A DNA stretch of 64,000 nucleotides from Ignavibacteriales bacterium UBA1304 (GCA_002307295.1 DBTY01000009.1:45592-109591); one strand, 5' to 3'; shown: positions 51,037 to 60,589, numbered from the stretch's first letter. Numbers and translations are program-made. Notes: a model not told the origin generated them from the letters alone.

Positions 51037-53307
51037 TTATTTAAGTAAAATCATTTTTTTTACTGAATGAAAATCTTTTGAGCCGTCAAGTGTTTTTGCC
51101 GTTATCGAATAAAAATATACGCCGCTTGACAGGCTATTTTTATCAAGAGACACCTGAACCGAGTGAGCTCCAACTGTCTGCGTTTCGTTTAACAAAACTA
51201 CCTTTTCTCTTCCAAGAATATCTATTATTTTTACCGTCACTTTACTATCGGCGGCAAGCTGCCAGCTTATTGTAGTTGACGGATTAAATGGATTCGGATA
51301 GTTTTGGTTCAGAACAAAAGCATCAGGAACTATATTTGCCTGAACTTCTTTAAAATACTCCTGGCTTCCAATTGCTATTATAAATTCATCGGCTTTCTGG
51401 GAGCTGGACGCCGCTAAAGTAACAACCGAACTTTCTTTAAGGTTGTATAGCTTCAAACTGCGTTTATTTATCAGATATATTTCGTTTCCGGCTGAAGTAT
51501 ACTTGCCTAACCCTTCAAACTTAAGCTGCACTGAGTTCGAAATATTATGTTTTACCCGCAAGTCATACGCCTGACCGTTTTCAATCCCTGGTCTGGCGTC
51601 TATATACAGATTTTTATAGGAAGAATTTAAAGCCTCGTTATAGAAGTAAACTTTAGAGCTTTCAAAATTTGAAGGAGGCGAAAACTGGTCAAAATCATCC
51701 AGATTATCGTCTGCGCCTGCAACAAAACTTATATATACAGGCGAAATTGCGTTTGCGCCGTTTTGTAAATAAATTTTTATCGGGTCGTTAAGCAGAACTG
51801 TATTTAAAGTGTTTTTTACTTTTTGTTTATTAACTACTTTTGAAGGGATAGGTATCTTTAATGAATCAAGCCCTTTTCTGTTGTAAAAATAGTATCCTCT
51901 ATATGACACAAAACCGCTTGGAACTACATATTCCCCCTGCTCATTAAAATCCCAAATTGGATCTGTAATATTTGAATTGAGCGCAACCAAGGCGTTCCAG
52001 TCTACATTTTGGGCAAATGGATTCGAAATCATAGTCCATTCTTTATTCAGGCCTATTTTATAAATTCCGTTTTTATCAGCTTGAACTGCTTTTGCGTTAA
52101 CCTGGCTTAATAACATATCATACTTGCTTATAACCCAAAAGGCTTTGCCCGGCTTAAAAATAAACTTATCCTTTGTCGCGTCAGTATAAGGAATGTAGTC
52201 TCCGCCGGAGCCGTCGTCATAAAAAGCAGTCCAGTCTATATTTGGAGTTCTTCCGTAAAAAATTGTTTTATCCAGCGTAATAGTTTTAGCGTCTAAAGTT
52301 CCATCGCATGGCAAACCTATCATTCTGTAATTAACGCTCTTAGTTATATCTCCTGTTCCAAAAGCCACATCGCAGTTCAATACGATAACCGAGTCTTTAG
52401 GAACAACGATTGTAGTATCCGTAGTATCAGTAATAGTAATTGGAGCCTTTAGCGACGTAAGAACGCTCACTCCATTTATAGCAAAAAGGCTGTCGTTTGG
52501 CTGCGTTTTATCATAAGTTGCAGCGGCATAATATTGTTTCCCATCGGAATGGCTCCAGATTTTCCATTTAAAAACTTCTTTTGTCGAAAATCCTTCTTTA
52601 GTAGCAGTTGCATCATCGTCGCCATAAGCAATCACGGCAATAACAGATATGCCGTTCCACATTTGATAACCGCCGCAGGCGTAACCGCCAGATCCGGTTG
52701 AGTCGTAAAATACGCCTATATAATCTCCGCTTTGAATAGCAACCCCGCTAATAGTAGGACTAACGTTAAGCGGAACTCCTATTATATGCGAGTTTGCAGT
52801 TTTTGTATAAGTCCATGGAGGAAGAACTGTTGTCCCCTGAGTAACTAAAGCGCTTAAAACGCTTAAACCGCCATCGCCATAATAAGTAAAACCTGTAGCC
52901 ACTGTAGCATAAACATCATAAAACTGCCCCGTCTTTCTTTTCCAGATTTTCCATTTATACTGTTCGCCCCCGGCAAAACCTTCTTTAATAGTCTTAGTAT
53001 CCTGATCATCTCCCCAGGCGGCTAAATTTACGCTATTAGCGCCGCCAACCCAGATTGCATAACCTGCACAGGCAAGAACTCCAGTTCCAGTTGAGTCATA
53101 GAAAACGCCAATATAATCGCCGGCTTCCAATGTAGTATCGGAACCAATTTTTACTGAAATATTATAAGGTATTGCTATACTGGCATTTGTATTTGTTATG
53201 GTATACGTCCATCCAGGAGTCGTATCTATTTTCACAGAGGGACTATTCAACGGGAATATAAAAGCCGGGAAAAATAAAAAGAATAAAAAAACACTATACC
53301 ATTTCAT
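51037..53307 (-). CDS. Secreted two-repeat surface protein with type IX sorting domain
   Basis: A 756-residue exported protein with a signal peptide (MKWYSVFLFFLFFPAFIF). Two tandem modules of about 130 residues (about 30-155 and 165-290) share WTYT, AGDYIGVFYDSTG, a CAGY/CGGY motif, WGDD or YGDD, KEGF and FKWKIW. A unique central region follows, then QNYPNPFNPSTTI and terminal KKMILLK (type A sorting domain). A third copy of the module occurs in the lipoprotein at 55,284. Function unknown; likely surface adhesin or matrix component. An AGAGG ribosome-binding site is eight bases before the ATG. Confidence 0.88.
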   Translation of the reverse strand: MKWYSVFLFFLFFPAFIFPLNSPSVKIDTTPGWTYTITNTNASIAIPYNISVKIGSDTTLEAGDYIGVFYDSTGTGVLACAGYAIWVGGANSVNLAAWGDDQDTKTIKEGFAGGEQYKWKIWKRKTGQFYDVYATVATGFTYYGDGGLSVLSALVTQGTTVLPPWTYTKTANSHIIGVPLNVSPTISGVAIQSGDYIGVFYDSTGSGGYACGGYQMWNGISVIAVIAYGDDDATATKEGFSTKEVFKWKIWSHSDGKQYYAAATYDKTQPNDSLFAINGVSVLTSLKAPITITDTTDTTIVVPKDSVIVLNCDVAFGTGDITKSVNYRMIGLPCDGTLDAKTITLDKTIFYGRTPNIDWTAFYDDGSGGDYIPYTDATKDKFIFKPGKAFWVISKYDMLLSQVNAKAVQADKNGIYKIGLNKEWTMISNPFAQNVDWNALVALNSNITDPIWDFNEQGEYVVPSGFVSYRGYYFYNRKGLDSLKIPIPSKVVNKQKVKNTLNTVLLNDPIKIYLQNGANAISPVYISFVAGADDNLDDFDQFSPPSNFESSKVYFYNEALNSSYKNLYIDARPGIENGQAYDLRVKHNISNSVQLKFEGLGKYTSAGNEIYLINKRSLKLYNLKESSVVTLAASSSQKADEFIIAIGSQEYFKEVQANIVPDAFVLNQNYPNPFNPSTTISWQLAADSKVTVKIIDILGREKVVLLNETQTVGAHSVQVSLDKNSLSSGVYFYSITAKTLDGSKDFHSVKKMILLK

Positions 53308-53343
53308 AGAAAAACCTCTTTACCAATGCTGCTATTTAAAACT

Positions 53344-54261
53344 TTAGTTAAACATGCTAATCTTAAAACCGAACTGAAAGGATAATTGATTATCGAATGT
53401 TTTATTATCAATTCCTTTTTTCAAGCCGCCTTTTACAAAAATGTTCCAGTATTTAATCATAATTTCTGCCGCTGCGCCCACTGAGCTGTAATTTTTAGTA
53501 TTATTATTGTGTTTATAAGCGCTCATAACATAACACCCGCCAATTGACGGATAGACCGTCCCCCACAACAAAACTACAGGCGTATACATAAGGCTAAAAT
53601 TTAACGACGTCATTTTAACTTTTGTATCATAAGAACTAGCGTCAGCCTGAGGCAATAACGGAGGGAGAGCAAATCTTCTTTTCACATTTGCCAAATCCAT
53701 TTCGCCAATAAGATAATCTATATTTAACAAAACAGGACTATAAAAAGCGCTTAGTTCTACTCCAAATCCGGTTACGTCCGCGCCTTCAGACCAAATTGGA
53801 TATGTGGTTTCGTTTATAATTTTTTCCGACGCTCTTTCCTGAAATCCAACTCCTGAAATTCTTATTCCATTTGAAATTTTACCAACTAATTCGTCTCCAT
53901 CATAGTTTAGCCGGGCCATCGAGATGGGTATTTCATTATAGCTGATTCTATTTTTATAATTATGGTATTTAGGACTTAGAATTGAAGCTATATATAAATT
54001 AGCTATACCTTCTTCATAATCGCCCATTCTAAGATTTGTATTCCCAAGCCAATAAAAAGCGTCTGCCGAATCGGGAGATTCTTTTGTTATCTTAAGAAAT
54101 ACGTCTAAAGCTTTAGCATAATCCTTTTTTTTATAAAACTCTTCTCCTGTTTTGTAGCTTGCTTTACTCGTATCCTGAGAATAAACAGTCCCAGCCAATA
54201 ACACAACAAAAGAAATTATAAACAAAGACTTACGTAAATATTTAAATTTATATTTGACCAC
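53344..54261 (-). CDS. TPR outer-membrane barrel-like protein
   Basis: A 305-residue exported protein with a GTG start and signal-like segment (SLFIISFVVLLAGTVYS). About residues 35-105 form two TPR-like repeats (KTGEEFYKKKDYAKALDVFL, DAFYWLGNTNLRMGDYEEGI). The rest alternates short polar/aromatic strands, ending SFQFGFKISMFN, the pattern of an outer-membrane beta-barrel with a C-terminal phenylalanine-type strand. It may act in assembly or retention of the neighbouring surface proteins; this is inference from position. Confidence 0.75.
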   Translation of the reverse strand: MVKYKFKYLRKSLFIISFVVLLAGTVYSQDTSKASYKTGEEFYKKKDYAKALDVFLKITKESPDSADAFYWLGNTNLRMGDYEEGIANLYIASILSPKYHNYKNRISYNEIPISMARLNYDGDELVGKISNGIRISGVGFQERASEKIINETTYPIWSEGADVTGFGVELSAFYSPVLLNIDYLIGEMDLANVKRRFALPPLLPQADASSYDTKVKMTSLNFSLMYTPVVLLWGTVYPSIGGCYVMSAYKHNNNTKNYSSVGAAAEIMIKYWNIFVKGGLKKGIDNKTFDNQLSFQFGFKISMFN

Positions 54262-54278
54262 AGCTTAATAAGTTTCCC

Positions 54279-55130
54279 TTATTTAGACATTATAATATCG
54301 CCGATAGTATTCAGACCGGCCGTTATACCAACAATAACCGTTGTAGTTTTCCAACCGCCTTTTTTTGCAGTAATTGTAAAGCTGGCAGCTGGCGATATGT
54401 TGCTTATCACATACTTTCCGCTTGTATCAGTCAGTACTGAACTTGTAACAGGAGTTGTAGTAATATTTGCGCCTGCAATTGGATTCTTTGTTGAGTCCGT
54501 AACAGTGCCGGTTAAAGTGCCATACACAGGCTGCAAAACAAAATCGACAGTCTTGGTGCTATCAGCCACAACCACAATTGTGTTAGTCTTTGACGTATAA
54601 CCGAATTTTTCGGCGGTTATGGAAATACTTCCGGTTTTTACATTTGTAATGGAATAAGTCCCGTACGCGTCTGTTTTAATTGCGCCCATGTAAGGGTTTG
54701 TTGTAATATTTGCATACGAAATTGTAGAACCGGTTGCCGCGCTGACTACCGTGCCTTTTAGTATCCCTGTTGAAGTTGTTTTCAATTGTATAATTGCAGT
54801 CGCAACAAGATCGGCCGCTACAGTAATTTTTGTAGAGGACGAATCATATCCGTTTTTTGAAGCATATACAGTATATGCGCCAGGTTTTACGTTGTCAATT
54901 GAATAATAACCGTAAATATCAGTAGACACAGAGGCCGTTGCAGGATTAGTAGTAACTAATGCCTGAATTATCGGGTTACTTGTGGTTACTGAAGTTATTC
55001 TGCCGCTTACAGTTCCATTTGTTGAAGGAACTACAATTGGGTCTACCACGCTATCCGCTTTTTTACAACTGCTGATTAACAGACTTGCCGCTATTATCAG
55101 GCCTAAAGCCAGATATTTAATTTTATTCAT
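54279..55130 (-). CDS. Lipoprotein with three carboxypeptidase-regulatory-like repeats
   Basis: A 283-residue lipoprotein: signal MNKIKYLALGLIIAASL and lipobox LISSC. Three tandem modules of about 80 residues follow, each with an opening GxxxGxV/I segment, an ANITTxP or ALVTTNP strand, DxxGxYxIxNV and a closing KxGY or KGGW part, the CarboxypepD_reg (beta-sandwich) fold. The ATG at 55,130 is preferred over a TTG 15 bases upstream. Probably at the outer membrane, with a binding or spacer role. Confidence 0.88.
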   Translation of the reverse strand: MNKIKYLALGLIIAASLLISSCKKADSVVDPIVVPSTNGTVSGRITSVTTSNPIIQALVTTNPATASVSTDIYGYYSIDNVKPGAYTVYASKNGYDSSSTKITVAADLVATAIIQLKTTSTGILKGTVVSAATGSTISYANITTNPYMGAIKTDAYGTYSITNVKTGSISITAEKFGYTSKTNTIVVVADSTKTVDFVLQPVYGTLTGTVTDSTKNPIAGANITTTPVTSSVLTDTSGKYVISNISPAASFTITAKKGGWKTTTVIVGITAGLNTIGDIIMSK

Positions 55131-55283
55131 TTTGTTCAAATTCAATTATTTTTCTTTTAATAATATGACCAACTATTATACCGTTTTACTAACTACTTTG
55201 TTAAAATAATCAGACTAAACATTTCTGCTTTTTCTGTGCGATATTAGCCATTTGTCCGTTTTTCACAACCATTATGAACCAGA

Positions 55284-56012
55284 TTACTTGCTAACAGCCT
55301 TCAAGGAAGACAAGATAATTGTTCCGTTTGCAGAATATGCGCCAGTTCCGCTTTCATAAGTAGCGGTTGCGTTAAATACTTTTCCGTCGCTGCTTCTTTT
55401 GATTTTCCATTGAATTGCGTCTCCGCTTGCAAAACCTTCTTTTTCTGTAGTCGTATTATCGTCGCCCCAAACTGTAACCGCTATATTTGACGAAACAGTC
55501 CAGGAACTATAACCTGCGCATCCCAAAATTCCAGTTCCGGTAGAATCATAAAACGCTCCAACCAAATCTCCTGCCTGCAATGCAGTTCCATCAATTGTTG
55601 GATTTGCAGTCGTTCGGATTGCATAAGTAGCGTTGCCATTTGTTTTAGGTTTTTTCCAGAAAAACGGCGTAATTGATAAGTTCCCTGCACTTGTGTTCCC
55701 TGCCGTCACAGTTACTGAAAGCGTAGCGGCTTTATAACCTGCATCGGCAATGCTAACTGTATACGTTCCAACTGCGACGCTGAATGAATAAGCCCCTTTT
55801 GCATCTGTTACTGCCGATTGGCTTGATTGCGAATTTGTTACAGTTATGCCGGTTATCGGCTGATTTGTACTGGCATCCGTAATGATTCCGCTTATTGTTC
55901 CCTGAGTATTTGTAGGGGTTACAGTATTATCGCTGCTTTTTGAGCATCCGACTAAAATTGTGAATATAATAGCTATTAACCCGATTGAGTATTTTTTCAC
56001 CTTTGTCTCCAT
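55284..56012 (-). CDS. Lipoprotein with CarboxypepD_reg domain and GDYIGVF-type module
   Basis: A 242-residue lipoprotein (lipobox ILVGC). One CarboxypepD_reg-like domain (about 36-115: GTISGIITDASTNQPITGIT, TDAKGAYSFSVAVGTYTVSI) is followed by one copy of the module seen twice in the 756-residue protein: AGDLVGAFYDSTGTG, GCAGYSSW, VWGDDNTTTEKEGF and IQWKIKRSSDGKV. It links the lipoprotein and sorted surface proteins of this cluster. A GTG 12 bases downstream with GGAG before it is an alternative start. Confidence 0.87.
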   Translation of the reverse strand: METKVKKYSIGLIAIIFTILVGCSKSSDNTVTPTNTQGTISGIITDASTNQPITGITVTNSQSSQSAVTDAKGAYSFSVAVGTYTVSIADAGYKAATLSVTVTAGNTSAGNLSITPFFWKKPKTNGNATYAIRTTANPTIDGTALQAGDLVGAFYDSTGTGILGCAGYSSWTVSSNIAVTVWGDDNTTTEKEGFASGDAIQWKIKRSSDGKVFNATATYESGTGAYSANGTIILSSLKAVSK

Positions 56013-56151
56013 TTGTTTAGTTTACAATTGAATGGGAACAACTATCATACCAAAGAAGCTCGAGTTTTTGGAAATACTTGATTGTCCTTGCTGAAATAAC
56101 TATGTTAGAATATAAATTATTTTTGTGAGCGCATACTTACTGGAGATAAAA

Positions 56152-56559
56152 ATGTTTTCTCAGTTTGATACTGAAATCCCGATCCGCCCGGATGATATTG
56201 ATATGAATAACCACGTCCATAATACTAAATATTTAGACTATGTGCTTGCGGCAAGATATATTCAGATGACGGAAAACTACAAAATGCCCATGGATCAGTT
56301 TGCTGATTTGAATTACAACTTAGTTATCAGTACTTCTCATATCGATTTCAAACGCGCTTTAAAAGTAACCGACAAGATTATAGTCAGAACCCAGATTGAT
56401 TCTATTTCCGGCGCGCAGTGTAAAGTGAATTTTTGGGTTTTGCTAAAATCTTCTAATAAAATTTCAGCCGAGGGATACATAGTTTATACTTTGATATCTC
56501 TAACTTCAGGAAGACCTGTTAGAATTCCCGAAGCCATAATTGAAGTTTATTCTGTCTAA
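56152..56559 (+). CDS. Acyl-CoA thioesterase-like hotdog protein
   Basis: A 135-residue hotdog-fold protein of the 4-hydroxybenzoyl-CoA/FatM thioesterase group: PIRPDDIDMNNHVHNTKYLD contains the catalytic Asp loop and Asn, with HIDFKRALKVTDKIIVRTQI following. It hydrolyses acyl thioesters; the chain is unknown. A GGAG site seven bases before the ATG at 56,152 favours this start over an upstream GTG (56,125). It is divergent from the lipoprotein gene and isolated. Confidence 0.88.
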   Translation: MFSQFDTEIPIRPDDIDMNNHVHNTKYLDYVLAARYIQMTENYKMPMDQFADLNYNLVISTSHIDFKRALKVTDKIIVRTQIDSISGAQCKVNFWVLLKSSNKISAEGYIVYTLISLTSGRPVRIPEAIIEVYSV

Positions 56560-56596
56560 TATTAGCCAATACGCCGATATTTATCTCCCCCTGCTC

Positions 56597-58174
56597 TTAA
56601 AATGGGAAATCTTCCTGCGGAGTTGAGCTTTTCTGCTGCTTCGCTTCAACTGATTTCTTCTGAATATTCTTTTTGGCTGTTTTATGAATTGCATTCCCTT
56701 CTACAATTATTGATTTATTGGGATCTGTAGGGCATGCAAATTCGCAGGCGCCGCAGCCTATACAAAGTTCTTCGGTTACTTTTGGAGCAAATAACCCATT
56801 ATACGGAACCATATTTACAGCTTTTGTTGGGCAATGTTCAGAGCAGGCTCCGCAATCTGTGCTTTCCGTAAACACTATGCAGGTATTCTGATTGAATTTA
56901 GCCACGCCTATCTGCGTCTTCTTTTTTTCTTCCAGCGTTAACGGTAAAATTGCTCCGCTTGGGCATACATTACCGCATATATTACATTCATAATTACAAA
57001 ACGCATTTTTCGCTTCCATATGCGGCTGTATTATTCCCAATAAACCATACTCAAGATACGCAGGCTGCAATACTTTAGTCGGGCATTCGCTTACGCATAA
57101 ATGACAGGCTGTACAATTTGCAGTAAAATGGCTAATGCTTTTTGAGCCGGGAGGCGAAACAGGAGTTCTTTTACCAGTAATTGGCTGAGCTGTATTTCCG
57201 CTAAGAGCTTTATTCCTACCGCTTAATAGCCCCGCAAACCCTAACATATATACCGAAGTTGATACTAGGAAATCTCTTTTATTAAAATCTGTTTCCGGTT
57301 TTTCAGCCTTTTTTGTCTTTTTGTAAGCGTATTCATATTTTACCCCTTCTGACGGACATGTAGCAAGACAATCCATACATCCTACGCATCTGCTGAAATC
57401 AACTTCATGCGTCTTTTTGTTTATACAACTTGCTTTACAGGCCAATTCGCATTTACCGCATCCGCTGCAGTTGTTGTCGTCAATTACTATTTTGAATATT
57501 GAATATTTTGAAACAAGCCCTAATAAAGCGCCGACCGGACAAATAGAATTGCAATACAGTCTTCCTTTTTTTATTGACAGCCCAATAACAACAGCTAAAA
57601 CAATAATTGGAACAACAAGTGTCGGAACGCTCATGCCAGTTTGTTCCATTGGATAAAGCGAGTAGTTTTCAAAATGCTCGAACGCCGAAGAAAGCAGATT
57701 GTTCCCGGCGACAACTCCCGGTTTAACCAGATCGGTCAATATTCTGCCAAAATTGCTGTATGGATCAAGAAGAGTGACTATAAACATCCCGCCCAATGGT
57801 ATAAATAAAACAGCGACTGCAAGTATTGAAAAGCGGAGAATTTTAAGTTCTTTTGTAAAGCGGAAGAATTTTTTGATCCTTAATTTGCGCGAAATAAAAA
57901 TTATAAAATCCTGTAAAGTTCCAAGCGGGCATATTGCAGAACAGTATACCCGGCCGAACAAAACAGTTAAAAACAAAATAATTACAAAACCCAATGCTGC
58001 AGCGCTGAATGTAACAAAAAACTTCAACGTAGACGGAACAAATTGCAAAAACAAAACTGAACTAATATACTTCGTCGGAATTAAATTCCTAAAATCCAGG
58101 AATATTAAGCTAATCGCCGCAAAGAACGAAAGAGAAATTACGATACGGATTTTTTTCAGCGCTGAAAGATTCAT
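56597..58174 (-). CDS. Membrane polyferredoxin (NapH/NosR/YccM-like) with internal Tat-like motif
   Basis: A 525-residue protein. The N-terminal half has about five membrane segments and the two CxxxCP motifs of the COG0348 family (VYCSAICPLGTLQ, LYCNSICPVGALLG). Then come ferredoxin motifs CSGCGKCELAC, CVGCMDCLATCP, an NKRDFLVSTSVYMLGFAGLL segment like a twin-arginine/anchor motif, and further clusters CTACHLCVSECP, CNICGNVCP, CGACSEHCP and CIGCGACEFACP, about six [4Fe-4S] sites. It should move electrons across or along the inner membrane. It is four bases downstream of the Tat-exported DUF362 gene. Confidence 0.9.
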   Translation of the reverse strand: MNLSALKKIRIVISLSFFAAISLIFLDFRNLIPTKYISSVLFLQFVPSTLKFFVTFSAAALGFVIILFLTVLFGRVYCSAICPLGTLQDFIIFISRKLRIKKFFRFTKELKILRFSILAVAVLFIPLGGMFIVTLLDPYSNFGRILTDLVKPGVVAGNNLLSSAFEHFENYSLYPMEQTGMSVPTLVVPIIVLAVVIGLSIKKGRLYCNSICPVGALLGLVSKYSIFKIVIDDNNCSGCGKCELACKASCINKKTHEVDFSRCVGCMDCLATCPSEGVKYEYAYKKTKKAEKPETDFNKRDFLVSTSVYMLGFAGLLSGRNKALSGNTAQPITGKRTPVSPPGSKSISHFTANCTACHLCVSECPTKVLQPAYLEYGLLGIIQPHMEAKNAFCNYECNICGNVCPSGAILPLTLEEKKKTQIGVAKFNQNTCIVFTESTDCGACSEHCPTKAVNMVPYNGLFAPKVTEELCIGCGACEFACPTDPNKSIIVEGNAIHKTAKKNIQKKSVEAKQQKSSTPQEDFPF

Positions 58175-58178
58175 CGGT

Positions 58179-59105
58179 TTATATTTTTATCCTGTTAATT
58201 GAAAGTTTTTCTAAATCTTTTCTTCCGACCTTCATATCAGCCGCAATTTTAATATAATTGATAGTATCCGGGTTAACGCCAAACAGCTTTGCCGCAGCCG
58301 CGTCGGCCGCTACAATATCTTTTGAGATAATTAAAGACTTCATTTTCACAACGTCGTTTTCCGATACTCCTTTAGGGCCGTTTTTTGTAAGGACGTAATA
58401 AGCGTCTACTATATTAAGATCAGGTTTGCGGTAAGTTGCAAAATCGGCTATACACTGGTGAAGGTCGTTTTTATGCCATTCTCCTCTATCCCAAACAATC
58501 CCCATATTATTTTTCATAGACACAGTAAGTTTAGAAGAGCTGTGATGTTTTAGGATAGGCACGTTAATAAAAACATTAGACGATAGAATTAATTCATGCA
58601 CTTTTGCAGTTTTAAGTTTTTTACCGCCGGGTATATTAACTTCGTGATAATATTTTTCGCTGTCGCCGGATACAATTTTTCCGCCCGCATCTTTTACTGC
58701 TCTTTCAATTCCGCTGTTTTTATAACTTTTTATCCAGTTATCGCAGGCATGGTCGAACACATAAACTTCTTTAGCGCCTGCGGCAAAACAATGTTTTATT
58801 ATCTGGCTAACTAAAAGAGGGTTTGTATTACCAGCGCGTTCCGGCGTAGTATCCCAGCCAATATTTGGTTTAATTACTACAGTCTGTCCTTTTTTAACGA
58901 ATTTTTTCATTCCGCCAAAAGACTCAATCCCTTTGTTAAACATTACATCCGGCTCTCCGCCTTTAACCGCAACAAGATCGTAATATGGCGAAGGGAAATA
59001 ACCTGAAGCCGCAAATATTTTTTCATAACTGCCAAGCATGCCAAGCGTTGAACCGGCTAAAACAGTCGCGCCGATTCCTTTTTTTATAAATTCCCGTCTA
59101 TCCAT
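58179..59105 (-). CDS. Tat-exported DUF362 protein
   Basis: A 308-residue protein. The N-terminus MDRREFIKKGIGATVLAGST is a Tat signal, implying a folded, cofactor-bearing export. DUF362 features include VVIKPNIGWDTTPE, EVYVFDHACDN, NVPILKHHSSSKLTVSMKNN and a C-terminal MKSLIISKDIVAADAAAAKL. No ferredoxin motif is fused, so the clusters are on the downstream polyferredoxin. AGAGG lies eight bases before the ATG. The pair looks like a membrane redox unit of unknown substrate. Confidence 0.9.
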   Translation of the reverse strand: MDRREFIKKGIGATVLAGSTLGMLGSYEKIFAASGYFPSPYYDLVAVKGGEPDVMFNKGIESFGGMKKFVKKGQTVVIKPNIGWDTTPERAGNTNPLLVSQIIKHCFAAGAKEVYVFDHACDNWIKSYKNSGIERAVKDAGGKIVSGDSEKYYHEVNIPGGKKLKTAKVHELILSSNVFINVPILKHHSSSKLTVSMKNNMGIVWDRGEWHKNDLHQCIADFATYRKPDLNIVDAYYVLTKNGPKGVSENDVVKMKSLIISKDIVAADAAAAKLFGVNPDTINYIKIAADMKVGRKDLEKLSINRIKI

Positions 59106-59212
59106 GATAGCCTCTCATAAGTTTATTTTTTTACTTAAGTTAAAACTTAAAATATTATTTATCTAAAAACAAAAATTTCTTAAATTGGACGTTAACATAA
59201 AAGGCGCTTTTG

Positions 59213-59716
59213 ATGGCACAAAGAAAAAAGAAGAGACCAACCTGGGACGATTATTTTCTGAAACTTGCTATGCTTGTTTCAGAAAGGTCTACTTGCCCCA
59301 GAATGCACTGCGGTTGCGTTTTAGTTAGGGATAAACAAATTTTATCAACCGGATATAACGGCTCTATACCCGGAGACGAACACTGCGACGACATTGGATG
59401 CCTTGTTGTAGACAACCATTGTATAAGAACTATTCACGCTGAGATGAACGCTATTTTACAATGCTCTTCGCACGGAACAAGCACGCAAAACGCTACGGCT
59501 TACGTTACCAACCTCCCTTGCACTAACTGCTCCAAAGCTCTTATTGCGGCCGGCATAAAAGAAGTAGTTATTTTTTCCGATTATCACGATTCTATGGCCG
59601 AAGATTTTTTTAGAAAAGCCGGAATACCTTTACGCAGAATTAAAATGCCCGGAACCCGAATTAATTATGATATTAAAAGCTATACTTCTGCAAAAGAAAT
59701 TAAAAAGAAAAAATAA
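59213..59716 (+). CDS. dCMP deaminase / ComEB-like zinc deaminase
   Basis: A 167-residue zinc-dependent deaminase: TIHAEMNAILQ (zinc His75 and catalytic Glu77) and NLPCTNCSKAL (Cys103, Cys106). A zinc/regulatory Cys-rich segment (HCGCV, GDEHCDDIGC) precedes it, typical of dCMP deaminases. It converts dCMP to dUMP for dTMP supply. The ATG at 59,213 is preferred over an adjacent upstream TTG. The gene is followed by a strong terminator. Confidence 0.92.
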   Translation: MAQRKKKRPTWDDYFLKLAMLVSERSTCPRMHCGCVLVRDKQILSTGYNGSIPGDEHCDDIGCLVVDNHCIRTIHAEMNAILQCSSHGTSTQNATAYVTNLPCTNCSKALIAAGIKEVVIFSDYHDSMAEDFFRKAGIPLRRIKMPGTRINYDIKSYTSAKEIKKKK

Positions 59717-59734
59717 AATTAGATTTGAGAAACT

Positions 59735-59770
59735 AAAAAAGCCGCCCCAAATTAACGGGACGGCTTTTTT
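59735..59770. terminator. Bidirectional intrinsic terminator
   Basis: A 14-base stem with one mismatch: AAAAAAGCCGCCCC pairs with GGGACGGCTTTTTT around an 8-base loop. The T/A arms give a T-run in both directions, so it can end the dCMP deaminase (plus) and the PEGA lipoprotein gene (minus), which converge here. Confidence 0.9.
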
Positions 59771-59797
59771 ATTAAAACTTCTTAAACTATTCTAAAT

Positions 59798-60589
59798 CTA
59801 TTTTATAAAAGTAACGTCCCCAACAACTGAATTACAGATCCAGATAATTTTTATAGCTGCGGGATCTCCCGCCTTATTTGTGCCGGCCTGGCTGACAATT
59901 AACAGCTTGGAATAATATCCGGCGGCATTATATACAAAATAATAAGTGGACGTATCAATCGGTATTGAACTAACCCAATCGGTAGTCGTGAAATATGGCG
60001 AAGAAACGCTGTCTGCAAGATTTGTAGAAAGTGTTTTGGGTTTGTAAAAATGCGTAGCGTTTGTTATCCCCGTGCCGCTCTGGTCTGCACTTACAAGTTT
60101 AAATACGCCGTTGGTATCCGAGAAGAAAAATAAATCCGCTTTATTTTTATTTGCGCCATTTATACTGACAGTATCGCCGCTATATAAGTCTAAACCGTTC
60201 GATTGAAGAGAATCGACCGTTCCGTAGGTTCCGTATAATGTTTGCGTAAGAGAATCGGATAATGTGGCTTTACGCGTAAGAATAGTATCTATTTTTGTTA
60301 CCGTCCCTACGGCTATTGATACGGAACTAAAATAAACAGGCGCGTAGTGCGCAAGCGCAAGATTCATATTGTGCGTGCCAGAAATAAGACCTGCTACGCT
60401 ATCTGGAGAAACTTTGCCTTTATCAACGCCGTCAACCCATATACGGGCTCCCGGAGGCGTTGTGGTTACATATATGCTCCCTGTTGTATACTTCGGATCA
60501 GGATCTACCGAACTGTCGCAGGACGTAAACCATAACCCGGATAATAAAATTGTTAAAGCAGTAAGAATTGAAAAAATTCTTTTTCTCAT
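59798..60589 (-). CDS. PEGA-domain lipoprotein
   Basis: A 263-residue lipoprotein: signal MRKRIFSILTALTILLSG and lipobox-like WFTSC. A PEGA domain lies at about residues 37-105 (GSIYVTTTPPGARIWVDGVD, SGTHNMNLALAHYAPVYFSS). The rest is strand-rich, Ser/Thr-rich and not assigned. PEGA domains are found in surface proteins and S-layer-like proteins. It stands alone, transcribed divergently from the ABC exporter. Confidence 0.87.
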   Translation of the reverse strand: MRKRIFSILTALTILLSGLWFTSCDSSVDPDPKYTTGSIYVTTTPPGARIWVDGVDKGKVSPDSVAGLISGTHNMNLALAHYAPVYFSSVSIAVGTVTKIDTILTRKATLSDSLTQTLYGTYGTVDSLQSNGLDLYSGDTVSINGANKNKADLFFFSDTNGVFKLVSADQSGTGITNATHFYKPKTLSTNLADSVSSPYFTTTDWVSSIPIDTSTYYFVYNAAGYYSKLLIVSQAGTNKAGDPAAIKIIWICNSVVGDVTFIK

